NCBI GenBank assembly: GCA_959022495.1 | Contig: CAUEYX010000002.1 | Coordinates: 178,846 to 242,845, forward strand | Length of the DNA: 64,000 bases | Direction: 5' to 3' | Source: an uncultured Lachnospiraceae bacterium | Lineage (GTDB): Bacteria; Bacillota; Clostridia; Lachnospirales; Lachnospiraceae | Part shown: positions 43,424 through 52,427 of the stretch, piece after piece | How the letters are laid out: the number at the start of each line of letters is the position of its first letter | Numbering within the stretch: position 1 is the first letter of the stretch | The notes under the pieces: model-generated | The model's database searches: none | Told to the model about the DNA's origin: nothing | What the model saw: only the letters and a program-made list of their open reading frames with translations | Translations under genes and position numbers: made by a program

Positions 43424-44113
43424 TTATTTCTGTTTCCGAAGACGCAGGATCGCCTCATATGCGGCCTGCTGCTCCGCCGCCTTTTTTGTCCTTCCCACGC
43501 CTTTTCCCGATAAATGTCCTCCGATCAGGACTTCCACATGGAAAGACTTATTGTGGTCGGGTCCCTCCGCCTTTATAAGATGATAGGTAATGGTTCCAGC
43601 CTTGTCCGCCTGTACCATCTCCTGAAGGATAGTTTTACTATCATAAAAGAGTTTCTTATCTTCCAGATCTGTAAGTATGAATTTATGAATGAACTCTTTT
43701 GCATTAGTAAAACCACCATCCAGATACACGGCGCCGATCAGTGCTTCCAGCGCGTCCGACGTGACGGAATCCCTGTTTCTTCCCCCTGTCGCTTCCTCTC
43801 CTTTTCCCAGGAGTAGATAGCTCCCCAGGTCAATATCCCGCGCGCAGAGCGCCAGGGACGGCTCGCACACCATGCTTGCCCTTGTCTTTGTCAATGTCCC
43901 TTCCGGCATCTTGGGCGATTCCCGGAAAAGGAATTCACTGGATACCAGCTCCAGGACCGCGTCCCCCAGAAACTCCAGCCGCTCATTGCACTGGTATTTG
44001 GGAAGGTGCTTCTCATTTGTATAGGAGCTGTGCATCATCGCCCGCTCAAGCAGGGAAAAATCCCGAAACGTATAACCAATCTTCTGCTCTAGTTCTTTTA
44101 ATTTTTTCACCAT
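43424..44113 (-). CDS. rnc: Ribonuclease III
   Basis: 229 residues. Catalytic signature NERLEFLGDAVLELV, a second acidic cluster in DALEALIGAVYLDGG, and a C-terminal double-stranded RNA-binding domain (about 155-225, HVEVLIGGHLSGKGVGRTKKAAEQQAA). Processes rRNA and structured RNAs. The rnc-smc-ftsY order is canonical. A terminator hairpin separates it from acpP. Confidence 0.96.
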   Translation of the reverse strand: MVKKLKELEQKIGYTFRDFSLLERAMMHSSYTNEKHLPKYQCNERLEFLGDAVLELVSSEFLFRESPKMPEGTLTKTRASMVCEPSLALCARDIDLGSYLLLGKGEEATGGRNRDSVTSDALEALIGAVYLDGGFTNAKEFIHKFILTDLEDKKLFYDSKTILQEMVQADKAGTITYHLIKAEGPDHNKSFHVEVLIGGHLSGKGVGRTKKAAEQQAAYEAILRLRKQK

Positions 44114-44130
44114 CTGTCTTTTCCTCTATG

Positions 44131-44163
44131 AAAACGAAAAAGCCCACAGGGGCTTTTTCGTTT
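44131..44163 (-). terminator. Terminator/attenuator hairpin between acpP and rnc
   Basis: AAACGAAAAAGCCC (44132-44145) pairs perfectly with 44150-44163 around a 4-nt loop; the A/T blocks make it symmetrical, so it could act on both strands. Partial read-through would lower rnc-smc expression relative to acpP. Confidence 0.75.
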
Positions 44164-44177
44164 AAATGATCCATTGC

Positions 44178-44408
44178 TTATTCCACTGCTTTTTTGATCT
44201 GGTCAACTGCGTCCTGCACGGTTGCTATTTTCTCTGCCTCTTCATTGTCGATCTCGATATCAAACTCTTCCTCGATCCCCATGATGATCTGGAAAATATC
44301 CAGCGAATCCGCGCCCAGATCGTCTACGAATGTAGTTTCCGGCCTGATCTCATCTTTCTGTACATTGAGAACATCCGCGATAATCTCCTGAAGTTTTTCA
44401 AATTCCAT
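44178..44408 (-). CDS. acpP: Acyl carrier protein
   Basis: 76 residues from ATG 44406-44408, with AAGGAGGAG upstream (a nine-codon extension is dismissed). Carrier for fatty acid synthesis. The phosphopantetheine serine is in DDLGADSLDIFQI; a usual L after DS is kept and V is replaced by I/F. Follows plsX, as in the plsX-acp gene order of Firmicutes. Confidence 0.96.
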   Translation of the reverse strand: MEFEKLQEIIADVLNVQKDEIRPETTFVDDLGADSLDIFQIIMGIEEEFDIEIDNEEAEKIATVQDAVDQIKKAVE

Positions 44409-44427
44409 AACTGACTCCTCCTTAACT

Positions 44428-45459
44428 TCACTCATTTTCTCTTTTTTCGTCCTGCGTCTCCTGAATGGCTGCTTTTATCTTTTCATTTATTTTCTGCTCT
44501 TTAAATGTGACGCACTGGATAATCGAATTGCACACTTCTTTGGAATTGGAACTTCCGTGTGTCTTCACTACCAGGCCTTTCAGCCCCAGCAGCGGCGCTC
44601 CGCCGTACTCGCTGGCATCAAAGTCCTTTAACGTGGCCTTCAGCGCAGGCTTGACGAGAAGCGCGCCGATTTTACTGCGCAGGCTTGACATCATCCCCGC
44701 CGTTATCTTCTTCACCAGGGCACCGCCCACACCTTCGTAGAGTTTAAGGATCACATTCCCCACAAAAGCTTCGCAGACGATCACATCCACATTCCCGTAT
44801 GGAATCTCCCGCGCTTCGACGCTTCCGACAAAATTGATGTCCTTACACGCTTTCAGAAGCGGAAATGTCTCTTTGACAAGGGCATTTCCCTTTTCCTCCT
44901 CCGCGCCGATATTCACAATGCCGACCGTGGGATTCTTCTTTCCCAGTACGCTCTCCATATAAATGGAGCCCATCTTGGCAAACTGTACAAGATGAGACGG
45001 CCTGGCATCCACATTGGCCCCGCAGTCAATCAACAGGGATACACCCTTCAGAGTCGGGAACAGCGGCGCAAGCGGCGGTCTCTCCACTCCTTTGATCCTT
45101 CCGACAAGCACCTGTCCTCCGACAAGGACCGCTCCTGTGCTTCCCGCTGATACAAAAGCATCCGCCTCACCGTCCTTGACAAGCTTCATCGCGACTACAA
45201 TCGAAGAATTTTTTTTGCCGCGGATCGCTTTCACAGGGGGCTCTGCTGTCTCTATCACTTCCTCAGCGTTGACGATACGGATCTGTTCTGCCGGATAAGT
45301 ATATTTTGCCAGCTCTTCTTTTATCACGTTTTCCCGCCCTGTCAGCAGAATCTGAATGTCATTCCTCTGCTGGACTGCTTCTACTGCACCCTTCACAATC
45401 TCAGCCGGTGCGTTATCACCGCCCATCGCGTCGAGCGCTACTCTCGTAATATCAGACAT
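44428..45459 (-). CDS. plsX: Phosphate acyltransferase PlsX
   Basis: 343 residues from ATG 45457-45459, preceded by AGGAGGAAGG. Converts acyl-ACP to acyl phosphate. Signatures: ITRVALDAMGGDNAP, SAGSTGAVLVGGQVLVGRI, DCGANVDARPSHLVQFA, CEAFVGNVILKLYEG, and EYGGAPLLGLKGLVVKTHG. Adjacent to acpP and downstream of rpmF. Confidence 0.97.
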   Translation of the reverse strand: MSDITRVALDAMGGDNAPAEIVKGAVEAVQQRNDIQILLTGRENVIKEELAKYTYPAEQIRIVNAEEVIETAEPPVKAIRGKKNSSIVVAMKLVKDGEADAFVSAGSTGAVLVGGQVLVGRIKGVERPPLAPLFPTLKGVSLLIDCGANVDARPSHLVQFAKMGSIYMESVLGKKNPTVGIVNIGAEEEKGNALVKETFPLLKACKDINFVGSVEAREIPYGNVDVIVCEAFVGNVILKLYEGVGGALVKKITAGMMSSLRSKIGALLVKPALKATLKDFDASEYGGAPLLGLKGLVVKTHGSSNSKEVCNSIIQCVTFKEQKINEKIKAAIQETQDEKRENE

Positions 45460-45516
45460 CTTCCTTCCTCCTAACACTACTGAAAATATTCTACTGGAAA
45501 ACCCTATAAAAATCAA

Positions 45517-45557
45517 CAAAAAAAAGACGCAAAACACAAAGTTTTTACGTCCTTTTT
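45517..45557 (-). terminator. Terminator after rpmF
   Basis: AAAAAGACGCAAAAC (about 45522-45536) pairs with the following GTTTTTACGTCCTTTTT; the minus strand ends in eight T residues. Located between rpmF and plsX; likely bidirectional and partly permissive, since yceD-rpmF-plsX is usually one operon. Confidence 0.7.
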
Positions 45558-45569
45558 CCTTATTAATAA

Positions 45570-45749
45570 TTAGTCAACAGAAATGATCTCACGCTTGTTG
45601 TATGATCCGCATGCTTTGCATACACGGTGGGGCATCATAAGCTCGCCGCACTTGCTGCATTTCACAAGATTCGGAGCGCTCATCTTCCAGTTTGCTCTTC
45701 TTTTGTCTCTTCTTGCTTTTGAAGATTTATTCTTTGGACAGATTGACAT
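45570..45749 (-). CDS. rpmF: 50S ribosomal protein L32 (zinc form)
   Basis: 59 residues starting MSICPKNKSSKARRDKRRANW; too short for most ORF lists. Zinc ribbon cysteines CSKC at 31-34 and CKAC at 44-47 are intact, so this is the C+ paralogue. AAGGAGG precedes the ATG. It follows yceD by 3 nt, the universal arrangement. Confidence 0.97.
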   Translation of the reverse strand: MSICPKNKSSKARRDKRRANWKMSAPNLVKCSKCGELMMPHRVCKACGSYNKREIISVD

Positions 45750-45752
45750 AGG

Positions 45753-46280
45753 TTACACCTCCTTAAAGTTCTTAAATAAATCACGGACAACTGACATCCT
45801 AGGATCAAGTCCCGGTTCCTCACAGTCACAGGACCCCGTATTCAGGTTCTGGCCGCACACCCCGCAGAGACCTCTGCAGTCATCCCTGCACAGCACTTTC
45901 TCCGGCCACTCCGACAAAATCTCATTGTAGAGTAATTTGTCCACGTCAAGATGATATCCGTCTATAAAGTTTGATTCATCCAGCTCCTCTGTCAGTTCTG
46001 CGTCGGAGAGACCTACATCCACATGCTTCGTGCTGTTCAACACAAATTCATGTCTGACATCCTCCAGGCATCTGTCGCACGGAATCACCAGAGTGAGGAT
46101 TGTCTCTGCATGAATCAGCAGTTCTTTTCCCTTGATATGTTCCACACGGACATGCACTGGACTGCTGCCGGCAACAGGGTATTCTCCGGACTTCATTCGG
46201 ATTACATCCATTGTCAGCGGTACAGTCTCTTCAACTGTCTTATGCTGGTCTGACAAAACGTCTGATAGGTTAATTAACAT
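45753..46280 (-). CDS. yceD: YceD family protein (DUF177)
   Basis: 175 residues. Central DUF177 pattern PCDRCLEDVRHEF, then LLYNEILSEWPEKVLCRDDCRGLCGVCGQNLNTGSCDCE, a cysteine cluster resembling a zinc ribbon. In bacteria YceD is nearly always linked to rpmF and has been tied to 23S rRNA metabolism, but its mechanism is not settled. Confidence 0.93.
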   Translation of the reverse strand: MLINLSDVLSDQHKTVEETVPLTMDVIRMKSGEYPVAGSSPVHVRVEHIKGKELLIHAETILTLVIPCDRCLEDVRHEFVLNSTKHVDVGLSDAELTEELDESNFIDGYHLDVDKLLYNEILSEWPEKVLCRDDCRGLCGVCGQNLNTGSCDCEEPGLDPRMSVVRDLFKNFKEV

Positions 46281-46308
46281 AGTTATTACTCCTATTCGTA
46301 CCTAGACC

Positions 46309-46336
46309 ATTATATCATGTAAATTAGGTTTGTCAA
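46309..46336 (-). promoter_or_regulatory. Strong promoter of yceD-rpmF-plsX-acpP
   Basis: Perfect TTGACA (46331-46336) and perfect TATAAT (46309-46314) with a 16-nt spacer. Both hexamers match consensus, the best housekeeping promoter in the window. Confidence 0.85.
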
Positions 46337-46340
46337 CTAT

Positions 46341-46394
46341 ATTTTTTTCAAAAAGACGGACAGGTTCTGCCCCATTTCTGAGGCATCCCTGTCC
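46341..46394 (-). terminator. Intrinsic terminator of pta-ackA
   Basis: GGACAGG (46388-46394) pairs with CCTGTCC (46358-46364), enclosing an inner TGCC/GGCA helix, then TCTTTTTG and a further T-rich tract. It ends just before the yceD promoter. Confidence 0.8.
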
Positions 46395-46425
46395 TGTCCC
46401 AATCCCAAAACCAAAAGCGCGTTTC

Positions 46426-47622
46426 TTATTTTAAAAGTGCCAGTGTTTCACGCGCAATCGCAAGTTCCTCGTTCGTCGGGATAACAAATACTCTTACCTT
46501 TGACCCCGGCTTTGTGAGCTCAGCCTGCTTACCTCTCAGCCCGTCATTTACCTCTTTGTCAAAATCTACGCCGAGATAGCCGAGATAGCTGCATACCTGC
46601 TCTCTTACGTAATCATCATTCTCACCGATTCCCGCTGTAAATACAATATCATCTACACCGTTCATTGCCGCCGCGTAGGAACCGATATATTTTGCAACTT
46701 TATATGAGAATACATCCATGGCAATTTTCGCCTTTTTATCACCCGCGTTCATCGCGTCCGTAAGATCGCGGAAATCGCTGGAAAGACCGCCTGAAAGTCC
46801 GAACACTCCGGATTTCTTATTCAGGACATTCATCACTCCCGCAATATCAAGGTTTTCCTTCTGTGCGATAAACTCCATGATCGCCGGGTCGATATCACCG
46901 GAGCGGGTGCCCATCACAAGACCCTCAAGGGGGGTCAGGCCCATGGAAGTATCAACCGATTTCCCATTCATAACTGCCGTTACGCTGGAACCATTGCCAA
47001 GATGGCATACAATTGTCTTGAGATCCTCATAAGGCCTTTCCATTACTTCAGCAGCCTTCTTGGATACAAAACTGTGGCTTGTCCCATGGAATCCGTAACG
47101 TCTCACCTTATATTTCTCATAATATTCATAGGGAAGACCGTACATATAGGCCTTCTCCGGCATCGTCTGGTGGAAAGCGGTGTCAAATACTGCGGCCATA
47201 GGTGTTCCGGGCATGAGCTTCTCGCACGCGTCCACACCGATGAGGTTTGCCGGATTGTGGAGGGGCGCCAGTTCATTGCACTCTTCCACTGCTTTTTTCA
47301 CTTCCTCTGTGATAATGACAGAAGAAGCAAATTTCTCTCCGCCATGCACCATGCGGTGGCCGACTGCCCCGATCTCATGCAGGTCCTTCACTACCCCGGT
47401 CTCAGGATTCGTCAGTGCTTCGATTACATACTGGATCGCTTCTGTATGAGTAGGCATCGGTTTTTCATACTTCTCTTTCTCTCCGCCCTCCGGCTGGTAT
47501 GTGAGCCTGCCGTCGATGCCGATCCTCTCACAGAGCCCCTTTGCCAGCACTTCCTCAGACTCTGCATTGATAAGCTGGAATTTCAGTGAAGAACTTCCAC
47601 AGTTGATTACTAATACGTTCAT
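46426..47622 (-). CDS. ackA: Acetate kinase
   Basis: 398 residues from ATG 47620-47622 (MNVLVINCGSSSLKFQL) with GGGAGG upstream. ASKHA kinase converting acetyl phosphate and ADP to acetate and ATP. Conserved GHRMVHGGEKF, FDTAFHQTMPEKAY, RRYGFHGTSH, CHLGNGSSVTAV, DTSMGLTPLEGL and FTAGIGEND. Paired with pta 57 nt upstream. Confidence 0.98.
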   Translation of the reverse strand: MNVLVINCGSSSLKFQLINAESEEVLAKGLCERIGIDGRLTYQPEGGEKEKYEKPMPTHTEAIQYVIEALTNPETGVVKDLHEIGAVGHRMVHGGEKFASSVIITEEVKKAVEECNELAPLHNPANLIGVDACEKLMPGTPMAAVFDTAFHQTMPEKAYMYGLPYEYYEKYKVRRYGFHGTSHSFVSKKAAEVMERPYEDLKTIVCHLGNGSSVTAVMNGKSVDTSMGLTPLEGLVMGTRSGDIDPAIMEFIAQKENLDIAGVMNVLNKKSGVFGLSGGLSSDFRDLTDAMNAGDKKAKIAMDVFSYKVAKYIGSYAAAMNGVDDIVFTAGIGENDDYVREQVCSYLGYLGVDFDKEVNDGLRGKQAELTKPGSKVRVFVIPTNEELAIARETLALLK

Positions 47623-47679
47623 TTTCTTTCCTCCCAAACGCTTGATTCTATTTTGTACAGGACGCGCGCCCTGTTTTTC

Positions 47680-48675
47680 TTACATTGCCTGTGCCTGTAC
47701 GGCAGTGATCGCTACAACGCCCACGATATCCTCCGCGCTGCATCCGCGTGACAGATCGTTGACCGGCGCCGCGATTCCCTGTGTCAGAGGGCCGTATGCC
47801 TCTGCCTTTCCAAGTCTCTGCACCAGCTTGTAACCGATGTTTCCTGCGTCCAGATCCGGGAAGATCAGCACATTGGCATGTCCTGCCACCTCACTGCCGG
47901 GAGCTTTCGAAGCGCCGACTTCCGGAACGATGGCTGCGTCAAGCTGCAATTCTCCGTCGAGTTTCAGTTCCGGCGCGAACTCGTGCGCGAGGCGTGTCGC
48001 CTCCACAACCTTCTCCACATCCGCGTGTTTTGCGCTGCCCTTTGTGGAATGGGAAAGCATGGCAACAATGGGCTCTTTTCCCGTCAGCGTCTGGAAGGAC
48101 TCTGCGGAAGAAAGCGCGATATACGCCAGCTTCTCCGGGTCCGGATTCTGCTCAAGCCCTGCGTCTCCAAAGATAAATGTCCCGTCCGCGCCCATATCAC
48201 AGTCCGGCACAACCATAAGGAAAAATGCGGATACCAGTTTTGTTCCCGGTTTTGTCTTTAAAATCTGCAGACAGGGACGGAGCGTATCTGCTGTGGAGTG
48301 GCACGCTCCGGATACCATTCCGTCCGCGTCTCCCATCTTCACCATCATAACACCATAGTACAGGTAATTGTTGAGGAGAAGTTCTCTCGCCTGCTCTTCT
48401 GTCATTCCCTTTTTCTGCCTTAATTCAACCAGCTTCGCAATGTAGCTCTCTGTCTTATCATTCCGGGCCGGATCAACGATCACTGCCCCGGAGATATCGT
48501 ATGTACCTTTGTTCTTCTCAATCTCCTCTTTACTTCCAACGAGGATCAGGTCAGCGATCCCCTCTTTTAAGACTGCCTCCGCAGCCTTATAAGTTCTTTC
48601 GTCCTCTGTCTCGGGAAGGACGATTGTCTTCTTCTGTGCTTTCGCCCTTGCCTTGATCTCATCAATAAATCCCAT
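47680..48675 (-). CDS. pta: Phosphate acetyltransferase
   Basis: 331 residues, short Pta lacking the N-terminal regulatory domain. Makes acetyl phosphate from acetyl-CoA. Motifs include MVKMGDADGMVSGACHSTADTLRP, GADGTFIFGDAG and VAMLSHSTKGSAKH. Together with ackA it yields ATP from acetyl-CoA, the main energy route in fermentation. Confidence 0.97.
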   Translation of the reverse strand: MGFIDEIKARAKAQKKTIVLPETEDERTYKAAEAVLKEGIADLILVGSKEEIEKNKGTYDISGAVIVDPARNDKTESYIAKLVELRQKKGMTEEQARELLLNNYLYYGVMMVKMGDADGMVSGACHSTADTLRPCLQILKTKPGTKLVSAFFLMVVPDCDMGADGTFIFGDAGLEQNPDPEKLAYIALSSAESFQTLTGKEPIVAMLSHSTKGSAKHADVEKVVEATRLAHEFAPELKLDGELQLDAAIVPEVGASKAPGSEVAGHANVLIFPDLDAGNIGYKLVQRLGKAEAYGPLTQGIAAPVNDLSRGCSAEDIVGVVAITAVQAQAM

Positions 48676-48716
48676 GAATTAAAAGCCACCTTTCATTTTT
48701 TATCACATATAAGATT

Positions 48717-48745
48717 ATTATAACGCAAAGGTTTTTTGTATACAA
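48717..48745 (-). promoter_or_regulatory. Promoter of pta-ackA
   Basis: Minus strand TTGTAT (48740-48745), 17-nt spacer, TATAAT (48717-48722), about 45 nt before the pta ATG. Confidence 0.75.
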
Positions 48746-48824
48746 GGGATTTTATGTGCATTTTTAAGTACAATCGATTATTTCTCATCCATGAGTTTAT
48801 ATGATTGTCACAAAAATAACAATC

Positions 48825-50177
48825 TCAGATCTTAAATACCGCTGTCACGATATTGAAATACACAAGGATGGTACAGGTATCCAGTATGGTCGTGATCAGA
48901 GGCGCCGCCATGATCGCCGGATCAAGCCCGATTTTCTTCGCCACAAGCGGCAGGATACACCCAATGCATTTCGCCATTGCCACCACCGCCATCATAGTTA
49001 CGCCCAGCGCTGCCGCCAGCATCACATTCCGGTCATACATAATGCAGATACGGATTCCATTGACAAACGCCAGCAGGGCCCCCACAATCAGCGCCACTCG
49101 GATTTCCTTAAATATTACCTTGAAAATGTCAGAAAACTCAATCTCCCCCACCGCAAGCCCGCGGATAACCAGCGTGGAACTCTGAGACCCGCAGTTTCCT
49201 CCGGTTCCCATGAGCATGGGGATAAACGTAATCAGCACTGGCATCGCCGCCATGGCATTCTCATAATATCCCAGGATTTCCCCTGTCACTGTCGCGGAAA
49301 GCATCAGAAGCATCAGCCATGGAGTGCGGTTCTTCGCCTGCTGAAACACAGACGTCTCGAAGTAGGAATCCTCATTGGGGCTGACACCGGCCATGATGCT
49401 GATATCTTCCGTTGTCTCGTCCTGCAGAACCAGCATCGCATCGTCAACCGTCACGATTCCCACAAGGCAGTTCTCATGGTCAATAATGGGGATCGCCACG
49501 AGACCGTATTTATTAATCATATTGGCCACATGCTCCTGGTCATCCAGTGTCCTGGCATAAAGCACGTTTTCATCCATGATATCTCCGATCAGACGCGATT
49601 CGCCGGCTGTCAGAAGGTCCTTTACATCCACCATTCCGATCAGCTTCTTCTTTTCCGTGACATAGCAGGTATAGATCGTCTCTTTGTTAATGCCGACCTG
49701 ACGGATCTTTAATATCGCGTCCGCCACGGTCATCTCCCGGCGCAGGCTGATATATTCGATATTCATAATGCTTCCGGCGCTGTCTTCGGGATACTGGAGA
49801 AGACTGTTGATCTTCTGACGGGTCTCCTCATCCGTCGCCGCCAGCAGACGGTCCACAACGTTCGCCGGCATTTCCTCAAGGACATCCACCGTGTCATCCA
49901 CATACATCTCTTCCATGACCTCTTCCAGCTCGGAGTCCGTCAGGGCATTGATGAGGTCCTCGCGCATCTCACTGTTCATGTCCGTAAACACTTCTGCCGC
50001 CTCTTCTTTTGCAAGAAGACGGAACACAAGGGTACGCTGCTTTTTATCAAGCTCCTCCAGACACTCCACGATGTCAACAGGATGCATGGTTTCCAGTTCT
50101 TCCTTCAATTCTTTAAAATCATGTTTTTCCAGAAGAGCAATGATCTGCTCTACATCCAGTCTGTTTCCCTGATCCAT
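48825..50177 (-). CDS. mgtE: Magnesium transporter MgtE
   Basis: 450 residues from ATG 50175-50177 (GGAAGGGG upstream). N-domain (about 1-130, superhelical; EMREDLINALTDSELEEVMEEMY), tandem CBS domains (about 135-260; LIGMVDVKDLL, LVGIVTVDDAM), plug helix, then five transmembrane helices with MLMGTGGNCGSQSSTLVIRGLA, the Mg2+-pore signature. The CBS and N domains gate on cytoplasmic Mg2+. No M-box riboswitch is seen upstream. Confidence 0.96.
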   Translation of the reverse strand: MDQGNRLDVEQIIALLEKHDFKELKEELETMHPVDIVECLEELDKKQRTLVFRLLAKEEAAEVFTDMNSEMREDLINALTDSELEEVMEEMYVDDTVDVLEEMPANVVDRLLAATDEETRQKINSLLQYPEDSAGSIMNIEYISLRREMTVADAILKIRQVGINKETIYTCYVTEKKKLIGMVDVKDLLTAGESRLIGDIMDENVLYARTLDDQEHVANMINKYGLVAIPIIDHENCLVGIVTVDDAMLVLQDETTEDISIMAGVSPNEDSYFETSVFQQAKNRTPWLMLLMLSATVTGEILGYYENAMAAMPVLITFIPMLMGTGGNCGSQSSTLVIRGLAVGEIEFSDIFKVIFKEIRVALIVGALLAFVNGIRICIMYDRNVMLAAALGVTMMAVVAMAKCIGCILPLVAKKIGLDPAIMAAPLITTILDTCTILVYFNIVTAVFKI

Positions 50178-50323
50178 GCCATACCCCTTCCTGTTCTTCT
50201 GTCCGCGGTTCCTTCTTCTGCCTGCCAAAGAGCTGCGGTGTATCCATTATGTTCTCAATCCCTTGTCATCTGTATTCACTGCCCGTATATTTTTCATATC
50301 CGGCAGACCCGGCCACACCAAAT

Positions 50324-50397
50324 TACCAGCCTGGTATGTGAGTGAGTTCATCTGCCATATTTTTTCCCTATAAACAGCCATCATTTTATAGTATAAT
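50324..50397 (+). promoter_or_regulatory. Divergent regulatory region: palindrome and tmcAL -10 box
   Basis: TATAAT at 50392-50397 lies 31 nt before the tmcAL ATG, without a good -35. TACCAG-C-CTGGTA (50324-50336) is a perfect 6-bp inverted repeat in the 251-nt divergent gap with mgtE and could be an operator for either gene. No clear mgtE promoter was identified. Confidence 0.4.
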
Positions 50398-50428
50398 ATG
50401 GTAGAAATCGATATACAAGGAGATTCTT

Positions 50429-51718
50429 ATGAAAATTGTCGGACTGATCACAGAATACAATCCATTTCACAACGGACATCTTCATCATATAAATGAAGCC
50501 CGCCGTGCCGCCGGCGCCGACGCGGTCATTGTTGTAATGAGCGGAGATTATGTCCAGCGCGGCGTGCCTGCCATCATGCCAAAACGCCTCCGCACAGAGA
50601 TGGCTCTAAAGTGCGGAGCCTCTGCAGTCTTCGAACTTCCCGTATGCTACGCCACTGGAAGCGCGGAATATTTTGCCATGGGAGCGGTATCCCTGTTAGA
50701 CAGCCTGGGAGTTGTGGATTCCCTCTGTTTCGGCAGTGAATGCAATGATCTGGAAGCACTCTCCCACGTGGCGGATATTCTTTCCCGGGAGCCTGATGAT
50801 TATCGCACCCTTCTGAAAAAAAATTTGAAAAAAGGCGTCTCCTTTCCTTCCGCCCGGCACGACGCCCTGCTGGAGTACACGCGGGTCCCCGCATACGCGG
50901 CACTTTTGAACGACCCCAATAACATCCTGGGGATCGAATATCTTAAGGCTTTGAAAAAGCTGAACAGCCGCATGGTTCCCCTCACGATCCGAAGAGAGGG
51001 CTCGCACTATCACGACCAGAATCTTTCCTCTGACCGATTCAGCTCCGCGTCCGCTATCCGTTCCCTGCTTGCCTACTCCGGTTCCACGCTGCGCACAGAA
51101 CACGCCGGCGGGACGTTTGAAAACACCTCCTTCTCCTCAATCCTGGGAGAACTGGAAGAACAGGTGCCGTCTTGCTGCCTGGAGCTGCTCAAGGATTATC
51201 ACCGAGTACAGTATCCGGTCTATCAGAATGATTTTTCTCTCATTCTCAAATATAAACTGATCAACAAGCATCCTGAAAACCTGATCTGCTGCCAGGACGT
51301 ATCTGAAGAACTGGCAAACCGGATCTGCGCGCAGCTGAACAACTTCTTTAACTATAAGCAGTTCGCCGAGCTTTTAAAGACACGCGGGATCACCCAGACA
51401 CGTATCAACCGCGCGCTCCTCCATATCATGCTGGACCTGAAAACGGAAGACATGACAGAGTACATGGAAAATGGGTATCACTTCTACGCCCGCCTGCTTG
51501 GCTGCCGAAAAGATCGTACAAAGCTGTTAAACCACATCGCAAAAGAGAGCCCTCTTCCGCTGCTTGCAAGGCTGTCAGAGACTGGCGCCCTGCCCCCGGC
51601 CGGGCAGAAAATGCTCAGAAATGACATACTCGCCTCCAACCTGTACATGTCCGTGGTGACAGACAAATTCAAGACCGCATTCCAGAACGAATACAAACAG
51701 GGAATCCGAAAAGTGTGA
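50429..51718 (+). CDS. tmcAL: tRNA(Met) cytidine acetate ligase
   Basis: 429 residues. Nucleotidyltransferase-fold enzyme that makes N4-acetylcytidine at the wobble base of elongator tRNA-Met using acetate and ATP. The signature GLITEYNPFHNGHLHHINEA contains HxGH; MSGDYVQRGVPAIMPKRLRTEMAL and REGSHYHD follow. AAGGAG precedes the ATG. Its TGA is directly followed by repeat copy C. Confidence 0.94.
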   Translation: MKIVGLITEYNPFHNGHLHHINEARRAAGADAVIVVMSGDYVQRGVPAIMPKRLRTEMALKCGASAVFELPVCYATGSAEYFAMGAVSLLDSLGVVDSLCFGSECNDLEALSHVADILSREPDDYRTLLKKNLKKGVSFPSARHDALLEYTRVPAYAALLNDPNNILGIEYLKALKKLNSRMVPLTIRREGSHYHDQNLSSDRFSSASAIRSLLAYSGSTLRTEHAGGTFENTSFSSILGELEEQVPSCCLELLKDYHRVQYPVYQNDFSLILKYKLINKHPENLICCQDVSEELANRICAQLNNFFNYKQFAELLKTRGITQTRINRALLHIMLDLKTEDMTEYMENGYHFYARLLGCRKDRTKLLNHIAKESPLPLLARLSETGALPPAGQKMLRNDILASNLYMSVVTDKFKTAFQNEYKQGIRKV

Positions 51719-52427
51719 AAATCTGGATTTGTGGTGGAGACGATTTTGGAGGATGGGTCCGAAAACAGCGGGATTATTTGAGGACGTATTCGTGGAGAAT
51801 GGGGGCGTGGATTTGGCTCCGGTTCCGCAATCCGGGAAAATCTAAATAGGTGCTGTTTTCTGTGCGCATCCAAAGGGAAGCGCCTCCCCGCAGACAAATG
51901 CAGATTTCAAAGAAGGTCGAAAAGGGAGCGCTGTTGGAGATGACCAGAACCGCGCCGGCCGCTGAGCAGGCGGCAGTTCCGGCTTCCTCCAATTCCATTG
52001 CCTTCCGGACCCGGTACAGCTCCTTTTCTCCGGTTACGTGCCCCTTCCGCCTTCTTTTGAAATCCTGCATCTGCCGGGAAGACTCTTCCCGGCCTGCGAA
52101 AATCCTAGAAAACAGCGGAGCGCCTTTTCGAACGCCTTTCTGCGCGGGGGTGTGGGTGGCTGAGGTGACTTCGGAACAGGGCTTGGAAAAAGTAAAAATC
52201 AGAGGATATGCGTTAAGTTTGGCAATGGGATTGTCTGACCGAAGGGAGTTGCCCATTGCCAAACTTTGTATTTAGCATGTCCTCTGATTTTGTAGTTTTT
52301 CCTGCCCTGTGGAGCGGAGCCGAAGCCACCCATACCCCCGCGCAGAATACGTCTTCAACAACCCGCTCCAAAGTTTTCGTCCGATTTGCCGCCGCCCCTC
52401 CGAGTCTCCCCCGGCAAATCCAGATTT
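51718..52427 (+). repeat. Intergenic structured repeat, copy C (largest, composite)
   Basis: 710 bp between convergent tmcAL and the YhiN-type gene. The left end AAAATCTGGATTTGTGG begins at the last base of the tmcAL TGA; the right end CAAATCCAGATTT leads into the TAA of the next gene. Order: L arm (to about 51810), a 92-nt module at 52001-52092 that is the inverted counterpart of that in copy B plus a partly complementary flank (51895-51950), then an R-type sequence in reverse (GCGCGGGGGTGTGGGTGGCT, 52141-52160), the core, and the R arm proper. The core stem AAGTTTGGCAATGGG (52215-52229 with 52252-52266) is identical to copy A. Confidence 0.85.

Noticed and set aside
48801..49712. 303-codon plus-strand frame opposite mgtE, and the similar 294-codon frame at 54002-54886 opposite the RpiR regulator
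   Set aside because: Histidine/arginine-rich shadow translations of strong minus-strand genes.
50178..50428. Possible magnesium M-box riboswitch upstream of mgtE
   Set aside because: None of the conserved M-box segments are present; only a palindrome and a short 16-codon open frame can be seen.
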